From Solibacillus silvestris (GTDB lineage Bacteria; Bacillota; Bacilli; Bacillales_A; Planococcaceae): 64,000 nucleotides of DNA. How positions within the stretch are numbered: position 1 is the stretch's first letter; every line of letters begins with the position of its first letter. Below are positions 57,866-64,000 of this stretch, piece by piece. The notes under the pieces are model-generated. The model was not told the DNA's origin. It made no database searches and was given only the letters and a program-made list of their open reading frames with translations. A program made the position numbers and the translations under genes. The stretch spans positions 2,144,001-2,208,000 of the forward strand of contig CP014609.1 in assembly GCA_001586195.1 (NCBI GenBank), read 5' to 3'.

Positions 57866-58372
57866 ATGAAAATTTCACATATGCAGTTACTTATACATAG
57901 TTTAACAAGCCCTAAAAAACTGGGCGCCTATCGAATTCTATCAATTGGAAAAGTGATGCAGTATGCCTTTTTAATGATTACCCTTATTACCGCTTTTTCA
58001 TTCGGCCAATTTATCAATACAGGGACAGCCGAAATTTTCGGTTATTCGGAAATTGAACAGTATGCACAAAATATTCAATGGATTGTTTACCCGATTGCCA
58101 TTGTATTTTTATTCGTACTAAATACGTCGATCTATTTTATTAAGGTAAGTTTATATGCACTTGCAGGTTTGTTTTTCGTTAGGCCGATGAGACGACGCGG
58201 TGAATATCGGCAAGTATGGCGAACAGCTGTTTTTGCAAGTACATGGGGTACATTTCTAACGATGTTCGGAAATCTGTTTATCCTCTCTCAAACTGTAGTC
58301 ACGCTTATCAGTATTTTTATTACGATGCTCTTTATAATCGTTGCCTTAACAAAATATCCCGTACAAAAATAA
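57866..58372 (+). CDS. yqgB: Membrane protein, DUF1189 (YqgB type)
   Basis: 168 residues, four membrane helices. AAAGGAG precedes the ATG. Resembles B. subtilis YqgB, next to yqgC. Function unknown. Confidence 0.83.
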   Translation: MKISHMQLLIHSLTSPKKLGAYRILSIGKVMQYAFLMITLITAFSFGQFINTGTAEIFGYSEIEQYAQNIQWIVYPIAIVFLFVLNTSIYFIKVSLYALAGLFFVRPMRRRGEYRQVWRTAVFASTWGTFLTMFGNLFILSQTVVTLISIFITMLFIIVALTKYPVQK

Positions 58373-58447
58373 TAAATTCTCCTTATGAATCATATAGTTT
58401 AACAATCTATTAACGAGTTAAATTGTAGAGAGATAAGGAGGATTTAA

Positions 58448-58783
58448 TTGCGCTTTTTAATAGCTTCCATTGTGCTTTTGTTGTTTGCGTTTGTCATTAA
58501 AGTAGATCTACAGGAAGGTACACTCCCATTAGCATCCTTTTATGCTGCTCCTCAATCATGTGAGGAAGCGGAAAAAGAAAGCTATGTAGTCGTAAAAATC
58601 CAGCAGGATGATACAATTTACAGCCTATTCTCAGCAACTCCCTCGCCTATTAAAACCACTTTTCCTGAAAGACTTGCCCAATTTTATCAACTTAACCCGC
58701 ATTTAAATTTACAGCCGCTTGTACCAGGAGATACTGTCCTCATCCCAATCATCTCGAACGTGAAGGAAAATTGTCTAAATTGA
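58448..58783 (+). CDS. yqfZ: Secreted or anchored LysM-like protein (YqfZ type)
   Basis: 111 residues, TTG start behind GGAGG. N-terminal hydrophobic signal/anchor (2-17), then a LysM-like segment (YVVVKIQQDDTIYSLFS...LNLQPLVPGDTVLIP). Lies just before ispG, as yqfZ does in B. subtilis. Likely wall-binding. Confidence 0.78.
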   Translation: MRFLIASIVLLLFAFVIKVDLQEGTLPLASFYAAPQSCEEAEKESYVVVKIQQDDTIYSLFSATPSPIKTTFPERLAQFYQLNPHLNLQPLVPGDTVLIPIISNVKENCLN

Positions 58784-58913
58784 ATTCATAATGTTTCTTC
58801 CTTGTTCTTCTTTTCATACACTGATAAAATAAGGAACAGTGACGGCTTACATATCGTTATATCTATATAGGTGATATAACAACATTAAAAGCCTGAAAAG
58901 GAGAGAATTTTTC

Positions 58914-60023
58914 ATGAGTGAAATCGTTCACCGTACGAAAACACGTCCTGTGCGTGTCGGTAACTTAACAATTGGTGGTAATAACGAAGTCGTAATCCAA
59001 AGTATGTGTACGACGAAAACACATGATGTAGAAGCAACAGTTGCCGAAATTAAACGTTTAGAAGAGGCAGGTTGTCAGATCGTACGTATTGCAGTACCGG
59101 ATGAGCGTGCTGCAAATGCAATACCTGAAATAAAAAAACAAATTAATATCCCATTAGTAGCGGATATTCACTTTGATTACAAATTAGCACTAAAAGCCAT
59201 TGAAGGTGGCATCGATAAAGTACGTATCAACCCGGGTAACATCGGGCGCCGCGAAAAAGTAGAGGCAGTTGTAAATGCCGCAAAAGCAAAAGGTATTCCG
59301 ATTCGTATCGGTGTTAACGCTGGTTCTTTAGAGCGCCATATCCTCGAAAAATACGGCTACCCTACTGCAGATGGAATGGTAGAATCTGCACTGCACCACA
59401 TTAAAATTTTAGAAGACTTGGATTTCCATGACATTATTGTTTCGATGAAAGCATCGGACGTAAACTTGGCTATTGAAGCATATGAGAAAGCTGCACAAGC
59501 ATTCAATTATCCACTGCATTTAGGAATTACAGAATCAGGTACATTATTTGCCGGTACTGTTAAATCAGCTGCCGGTTTAGGTGCGATTTTATCTAAAGGG
59601 ATCGGGAATACATTACGTATTTCATTATCTGCAGATCCAGTGGAAGAAATTAAAGTAGCTCGTGAATTATTAAAATCATTTGGCTTGGCATCAAACATGG
59701 CGACATTAATTTCATGTCCGACTTGCGGCCGTATTGAAATTGATTTAATTTCGATTGCCAACGAAGTAGAAGAATATATTTCTAAACTGAATGTTCCGTT
59801 AAAAGTAGCCGTTTTAGGCTGTGCGGTAAACGGTCCTGGAGAAGCACGTGAAGCGGATATTGGTATTGCCGGTGCACGTGGCGAAGGGCTGTTATTCATG
59901 AAAGGTAAAACAGTTCGTAAAGTCCCTGAAGAAACAATGGTGGAAGAACTGAAGAAAGAAATCGATAAATTAGCTGCTGAAATGGTTGCAAAGCGCGAAG
60001 CAGAAATAAATGCAAGCGTGTAA
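58914..60023 (+). CDS. ispG: 4-hydroxy-3-methylbut-2-en-1-yl diphosphate synthase
   Basis: 369 residues. Reductive step of the MEP isoprenoid pathway. TIM-barrel N-terminus and C-terminal 4Fe-4S motif SCPTCGR plus [26 protein letters not shown] precedes the ATG. Confidence 0.97.
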   Translation: MSEIVHRTKTRPVRVGNLTIGGNNEVVIQSMCTTKTHDVEATVAEIKRLEEAGCQIVRIAVPDERAANAIPEIKKQINIPLVADIHFDYKLALKAIEGGIDKVRINPGNIGRREKVEAVVNAAKAKGIPIRIGVNAGSLERHILEKYGYPTADGMVESALHHIKILEDLDFHDIIVSMKASDVNLAIEAYEKAAQAFNYPLHLGITESGTLFAGTVKSAAGLGAILSKGIGNTLRISLSADPVEEIKVARELLKSFGLASNMATLISCPTCGRIEIDLISIANEVEEYISKLNVPLKVAVLGCAVNGPGEAREADIGIAGARGEGLLFMKGKTVRKVPEETMVEELKKEIDKLAAEMVAKREAEINASV

Positions 60024-60041
60024 AGAAATGAGGTAATGGAA

Positions 60042-60617
60042 ATGACAAACTTAAAACATCGGTTCGGCATTGATATTGATGGGACTGTCACATGTCCTGC
60101 TACATTAATTCCACATATTAATAAACAATACAATATTAATATGACGCTACAAGATGTAACGGAATATGATTTTTTAAGTGGCTTTCCACACCCTGTAGAC
60201 CGCGCACAGTTTCAGGCCTGGTTTAAAGAAAATGAGCCACGAATGTATGAAGTAAGTGAGCTTGCTGCTGATGCACATCGCATTTTAACAGCATGGCAAA
60301 ACCAGTATGAGCTTTATTATATTTCTGCGCGTGGAGAAAATGTTTTCGATATTACAAAAAACTGGTTTGATCAATTTAAAGTACCTTATGACCATATCGA
60401 ATGTATCGGCAGTCATAACAAAATTGCCATCGCAAAAAAGCATGGAGTAGAAGCTTTTTTCGAAGACAAACATGATAATGCAGTGGAAATTGCCGAAGAG
60501 CTTAAAATTCCTGTCATTTTATTTGATACACCGTACAATCAAATGTCCGTACCGAATAACGTAATTCGCGTTAGTAATTGGGTAGAAGCAAACGATTGGA
60601 TTCTTAAAAACTTTTAG
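60042..60617 (+). CDS. yqfW: 5'-nucleotidase/HAD-like hydrolase (YqfW type)
   Basis: 191 residues. HAD motif I FGIDIDGTVT (DxDGT), motif II in YYISARGE, and Lys/Asp motifs III-IV (AIAKKHGVEAFFEDK). Resembles YqfW and deoxyribonucleotidases. The ATG at 60042 is eight bases from GAGGT; an ATG two codons upstream is too close. Follows ispG by 18 bp. Confidence 0.86.
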   Translation: MTNLKHRFGIDIDGTVTCPATLIPHINKQYNINMTLQDVTEYDFLSGFPHPVDRAQFQAWFKENEPRMYEVSELAADAHRILTAWQNQYELYYISARGENVFDITKNWFDQFKVPYDHIECIGSHNKIAIAKKHGVEAFFEDKHDNAVEIAEELKIPVILFDTPYNQMSVPNNVIRVSNWVEANDWILKNF

Positions 60618-60640
60618 TTGTACAAAACCATTTCTACAAT

Positions 60641-60692
60641 AACCAAAAGGGTCAACTCAGCAATAATCATGCTGGGTTAACCCTTTAATTTT
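60641..60692. terminator. Bidirectional terminator between yqfW and the NlpC/P60 gene
   Basis: AAAGGGT-AACTCAGCA/TGCTGGGTT-ACCCTTT stem, A and T tracts on both sides, between convergent genes. Confidence 0.87.
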
Positions 60693-60695
60693 GTA

Positions 60696-61508
60696 TTAAA
60701 AAATACTGCCATATTCCGTAATTGTTGTCGCCAAGTCTTCGCGGTAATTTTCATGTTGCAAGCTCAGGCTGTTTACATTGACTTCGTTTCCTCCTAGCGA
60801 GGAATGGATATACTCATTATTACCAATATACATCGCTACATGGCCAGGGAAGAAAATTAGATCCCCCGGCTTTAAATTTTCGCGTTCTATCTTTCTTAAC
60901 GGGAAACCTTCCACTATTTTCGCATCTCGGAAAATATAGACGCCATTCAGCATATAGGCCATCGAAACAAGTCCTGAACAGTCAATGCCTAAAGGTGTTT
61001 TACCACCCCAGCGGTATGGAGTTCCCATATAGCGAAAAGCCGTTTCCACAACTTGCTTGCGAAATAAAGCTTCATTTGCCGTATATACTTTAACTCGATC
61101 CTGGATCCAGGCTGACCGTACATACCCTACTTCCCCTGTAACAAGCTGCACTTTTGCCCAAGCTGTATCAAGTCCTGCTTCCAGTACAACTTTTATAAAA
61201 GCACCCCGCGTCAATGTCATGATGTTTTCACTTTGTATTTTAGGGGCTGCAAGAACATCGGCAAAGCTTTGAATAACGACATCATTCGCTTCATATACCC
61301 AGTTTACAGTAGGTTCACTTCCAATATGCAAGTTGGATTTTAATGTATAGCCTTCGTAACGGTAAAAAGTAAGGATTTTGACCCAAGTTTCATCAATTTC
61401 TTCCTGTACCTCGACCGGCATCCCATACAACACCTCATCGATTAATTCAGAATGCGTGTCAGGTTCTGCATGTAAACTCGCAATTTTTGTTTTCACTACG
61501 GCATTCAA
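60696..61508 (-). CDS. NlpC/P60 peptidase with SH3-like domains (YkfC type)
   Basis: 270 residues, TTG start behind GGAGGAGG. Two SH3-like modules (about 4-65 and 70-140), then NlpC/P60 (about 150-265) with Cys in GIDCSGLVSM, His in FFPGHVAMYIG and a third polar residue in EYIHSSLGG. No signal peptide, so it is cytoplasmic and resembles YkfC-type gamma-D-Glu-diamino acid endopeptidases that cut recycled muropeptides. Overlaps the upstream gene (TTGA). Confidence 0.9.
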   Translation of the reverse strand: MNAVVKTKIASLHAEPDTHSELIDEVLYGMPVEVQEEIDETWVKILTFYRYEGYTLKSNLHIGSEPTVNWVYEANDVVIQSFADVLAAPKIQSENIMTLTRGAFIKVVLEAGLDTAWAKVQLVTGEVGYVRSAWIQDRVKVYTANEALFRKQVVETAFRYMGTPYRWGGKTPLGIDCSGLVSMAYMLNGVYIFRDAKIVEGFPLRKIERENLKPGDLIFFPGHVAMYIGNNEYIHSSLGGNEVNVNSLSLQHENYREDLATTITEYGSIF

Positions 61509-62290
61509 TCGGTTCCCTCCTCCTGTTTTGTAAAATGTTCATAGACAATTTTAGAAATAGCACCAATCGTTTGTCTCGCTTTATCATTATCGGTCACTTC
61601 TGTAGTGAATACCCCGATAAAATAATCGCGAACTTCTAAAAATACAATTCCTGTGTCATGATCCACAGTATCGAGACCGCCTGTTTTATGGGCCATCTTC
61701 ACATCGTCTGCGATATAGCGTTTGAGTGATTCGTGACTGCGCTGTCTGCTTAATATATCAAGTGCAACTGCATTCCATTCACTTGTAAGAAGCGTACCTC
61801 TATAAATTTTCCGGAAAAGCTGCTGCATATCCTGTGCTGTTGTTACATTATCAAAGCCGAGCTTTTGACGTTCAAAATCCATCATCTTCCGCTGGACCCG
61901 AGTATTATGTAAGCCGATTTCATTAAAATAGTCATTGAATGCGTCCATGCCTAATAGATCGATACATACGTTTGTTGCTGTGTTGTCACTCGTAATCGTC
62001 ATCCAAAGTAACAGTTCATGCAGTGTAGCTCGTATTTGCTTCTGCTCTGTAATGACACTGAAATCGACCATGTTTTCCGGCGAAATTTTGAAAACCTGAT
62101 TTAAACTGCCGTTCGTTTTTTGCAAATGAGCTAATATAGCAATGAGAATCGGCACTTTGATTATACTTGCACTGCTGAAGATTTCCTCAGCCCGAATTTT
62201 CCAGACGATTTCGTCCGTTTTGTAGTCTTCGACAATGACATGGACTTTATACGGGCATTGTGCAATGATGCGATCAAGTTGTTTATGCAT
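61505..62290 (-). CDS. Class A beta-lactamase-like serine hydrolase, cytoplasmic
   Basis: 261 residues. SxxK in SSASIIKVP, SDN in TSDNTA, and KTG in AHKTGG; an intact serine-hydrolase triad. No signal peptide. Secreted beta-lactamases would have one, so this copy likely acts on a cell-wall-derived peptide inside the cell. Between the NlpC/P60 and LD-carboxypeptidase genes in one operon. Confidence 0.85.
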   Translation of the reverse strand: MHKQLDRIIAQCPYKVHVIVEDYKTDEIVWKIRAEEIFSSASIIKVPILIAILAHLQKTNGSLNQVFKISPENMVDFSVITEQKQIRATLHELLLWMTITSDNTATNVCIDLLGMDAFNDYFNEIGLHNTRVQRKMMDFERQKLGFDNVTTAQDMQQLFRKIYRGTLLTSEWNAVALDILSRQRSHESLKRYIADDVKMAHKTGGLDTVDHDTGIVFLEVRDYFIGVFTTEVTDNDKARQTIGAISKIVYEHFTKQEEGTD

Positions 62291-62294
62291 CGGA

Positions 62295-63233
62295 CTAACC
62301 TACAACCTGAATCGATCTATTCGTTGCATCGATCGTTACGGTTTTACCAAGCGGCAATGACATCGTTGGCAGCACATGACCACATGTTACATCTTTTATT
62401 ATGGGAATATTCAATGGCACTAAAATTTCTTCAAATACAGCATCCAAACTTAAATTATTTTCTTCATTATTTATATCCATTGGCCCACAATCCGTCCAAC
62501 TACCCAGCAAAATACCTGACAGCTGCTGGAGTTTCCCTGACAATGCAAGCTGTGTAAGCATTCGGTCGATCCTTTGTACATTCTCATCTATGTCTTCCAA
62601 AAATAGAATTTTCCCGTTCAGATCAATCTCGTATGGTGTCCCCAGAGATGCGTTGACAAGTGTTAAATTGCCTCCCACTAATTCACCAGTAGCCGTACCA
62701 GGAACAACGGTGTTCATATTCTGGCCTTCCGCATTTTCCAGGAAATAATCACCCCATCCGGTATTGGTGACACTGTTGATAAAATACGTCCATGTATAGT
62801 CATCCATTTCAGGACGAATAAATTCTGTTGACGGCATCGGTGTATGGTACGTTACAAATCCACAGTGTTGATTGAATACAATATGCAGTGCTGTAACATC
62901 ACTGTAGCCTGCAAATACTTTCGGGTTTTCTTTAATCATTTCCAGATCAAGCATCGGTAAAATCCTTGTCGCTCCATAGCCCCCGCGAATACAAAAAATA
63001 CCGTCTATTTCAGGGTTGCGGAACATGTCATTCAGTTCTTTTGCACGCAGATTATCACTGCCTCCAAAATAACCGTGTCGCGCTCTGCACGTTTCTCCTA
63101 CTACTACACGGAAACCCAACTTCTCCACTGCCTGGATTGCACGTTCGATACGGTGTTCCGGTGTTGCTCCGGATGCACTGATTAATGCTACCGTATCGCC
63201 TTTTTTCAATGACTTCGGAATTTTCATTGCCAT
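62295..63233 (-). CDS. LD-carboxypeptidase (LdcA/YkfA, S66 family)
   Basis: 312 residues. S66 peptidase: nucleophile Ser in GYSDVTAL, Glu in FLEDIDENVQRIDRML, His in DVTCGHVLPTM. Removes the terminal D-Ala from tetrapeptides or acts on murein peptides in recycling. GGAG-8-ATG start. Four bases downstream of the ABC ATPase stop. Confidence 0.92.
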   Translation of the reverse strand: MAMKIPKSLKKGDTVALISASGATPEHRIERAIQAVEKLGFRVVVGETCRARHGYFGGSDNLRAKELNDMFRNPEIDGIFCIRGGYGATRILPMLDLEMIKENPKVFAGYSDVTALHIVFNQHCGFVTYHTPMPSTEFIRPEMDDYTWTYFINSVTNTGWGDYFLENAEGQNMNTVVPGTATGELVGGNLTLVNASLGTPYEIDLNGKILFLEDIDENVQRIDRMLTQLALSGKLQQLSGILLGSWTDCGPMDINNEENNLSLDAVFEEILVPLNIPIIKDVTCGHVLPTMSLPLGKTVTIDATNRSIQVVG

Positions 63234-63236
63234 CGT

Positions 63237-64000
63237 CTACACTCCACTTCCGGCAAGCACCGCCCGATACTGTGCCTGCTCTTCTTGATTGGCCAATACG
63301 AAATGTCCCTCTTCAATTTCAACAAATTCAGGTGGATCCATTTCATACTGATGGACAGTCGGATCATATACTTGCAGCTTTTTTCTTCGTTCCTTTAGCG
63401 GATTCGGTTCCGGAACGGCTGACAGCAATGCTTTCGTATATGGATGCAGCGGATTGTTGAACAGCTTTTCCGTTTCACCCAGTTCAACGATTTTCCCTTT
63501 ATAAATGACCGCCGTACGATCTGTAATAAAGCGGACAATTGACAGGTCATGAGCGATAAATAAATAGGTCAACTCACGATGTTCCTGTAAGCTGGACAAT
63601 AAGTTCAATACTTGAGCACGAATCGAAACGTCCAGTGCAGATATCGGTTCATCCGCTACGATAAATTCCGGTTCCATGACGAGCGCTCTAGCAATACCGA
63701 TCCGTTGACGCTGTCCGCCAGAAAACTCATGCGGGAAACGTGACGCAAATTCCGGCAGCAGTCCGACTTCCAGTAATGCTTTTTTTACTTTATCGATCCG
63801 CTCCTGTTCATTGCCGTACCTTTTATTATTAATCAGGCCTTCCGAAACAATATAGTCAACCTTTGCCCGCTCATTTAAAGAAGCACCGGGGTCCTGGAAA
63901 ATCATTTGAATCTTTTGGGTAATTTCATGATCCCAAGCGCTGGTAATACGACCATTGATCGGTTTACCATGGAACAGAATTTCTCCGTTAGTTATCGGAT
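63237..64000 (-). CDS. Peptide ABC transporter ATP-binding protein (OppF/DppF type), 5' end beyond window
   Basis: At least 254 residues; the frame is open to the right edge, so the start and Walker A lie outside. Q-loop MIFQDP, signature [14 protein letters not shown], Walker [13 protein letters not shown], switch IAHDL, and the oligopeptide C-terminal [16 protein letters not shown]. In one operon with LdcA, the serine hydrolase and NlpC/P60, so the likely cargo is murein peptide. Confidence 0.93.
   Translation of the reverse strand, partial: PITNGEILFHGKPINGRITSAWDHEITQKIQMIFQDPGASLNERAKVDYIVSEGLINNKRYGNEQERIDKVKKALLEVGLLPEFASRFPHEFSGGQRQRIGIARALVMEPEFIVADEPISALDVSIRAQVLNLLSSLQEHRELTYLFIAHDLSIVRFITDRTAVIYKGKIVELGETEKLFNNPLHPYTKALLSAVPEPNPLKERRKKLQVYDPTVHQYEMDPPEFVEIEEGHFVLANQEEQAQYRAVLAGSGV

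Noticed and set aside
59507-60133. Long minus-strand open frame opposite ispG.
   Set aside because: No ribosome site and unnatural composition; it mirrors ispG codon bias.

Overview
The window looks like chromosome from a low-GC Gram-positive of the order Bacillales, most likely a Planococcaceae member near Solibacillus/Lysinibacillus. Protein sequences resemble that group. Gene neighbourhoods match Bacillus subtilis blocks (yqhL-lipM-gcv-aroK-comG-yqg, yrvN-cymR-yrvO-trmU-yrrB, yrvM-6S RNA-aspS-hisS-yrvJ, yqgB/C-sodA-pbpA-pst, yqfZ-ispG-yqfW). I saw no prophage, insertion sequence, CRISPR array, tRNA or rRNA. The assignment is inference from protein similarity and synteny, not from a search.

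Layout. 1-4 kb: a class II ribonucleotide reductase gene (nrdJ) on the minus strand, cut by a 1.2-kb group I intron that carries a PD-(D/E)XK-type homing endonuclease gene. Two NrdR-like boxes precede the gene. 4-10 kb: lipM, a membrane rhodanese, and the glycine cleavage genes gcvT-gcvPA-gcvPB behind a tandem glycine riboswitch. 10-14.5 kb: aroK and the seven-gene comG competence operon. 14.7-26 kb: a SufR-like regulator, small membrane proteins, an LTA synthase, 5-FTHF cyclo-ligase, rpmG, two membrane-anchored proteins, an MFS transporter, DegV, glutathione peroxidase and an ECF sigma factor with a probable membrane partner. 26-30.5 kb: trpE-trpG-DUF5071 behind a Trp T-box, then an unusual coupled pair including a TPR protein with a degenerate GGDEF domain. 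30.5-37.7 kb: yrrB, mnmA, cysteine desulfurase, cymR, rarA, two unknowns and tcdA. 37.8-43.4 kb: 6S RNA, aspS and hisS with a T-box, and a four-SH3 amidase. 43.5-47.5 kb: Fe-ADH, a degenerate VWA protein, a small protein, NUDIX and YqeY. 47.5-57.7 kb: phoU-pstB-pstA-pstC-pstS with a Pho box, a class B PBP, a universal stress protein, DUF1801, sodA and yqgC. 57.8-64 kb: yqgB, a LysM-like protein, ispG, a nucleotidase, and an apparent muropeptide uptake and recycling operon that runs off the right edge.

How the genes work together. Several blocks have visible cis-control: NrdR for nrdJ, glycine for gcv, tRNA-Trp for trpEG, a T-box for hisS-aspS, PhoP for pst, and a ComK-type box for comG. 6S RNA would tune RNA polymerase globally. 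MnmA and its neighbouring cysteine desulfurase form a tRNA thiolation pair under the adjacent cysteine regulator CymR. The last operon (oligopeptide ABC ATPase, LD-carboxypeptidase, cytoplasmic class A beta-lactamase-like hydrolase, NlpC/P60) reads as peptide salvage from cell wall.

The most distinctive element is the nrdJ intron. It sits exactly between the codons for the active-site Cys-Gly and Glu of the NPCGE motif, so no functional enzyme can be made without splicing.
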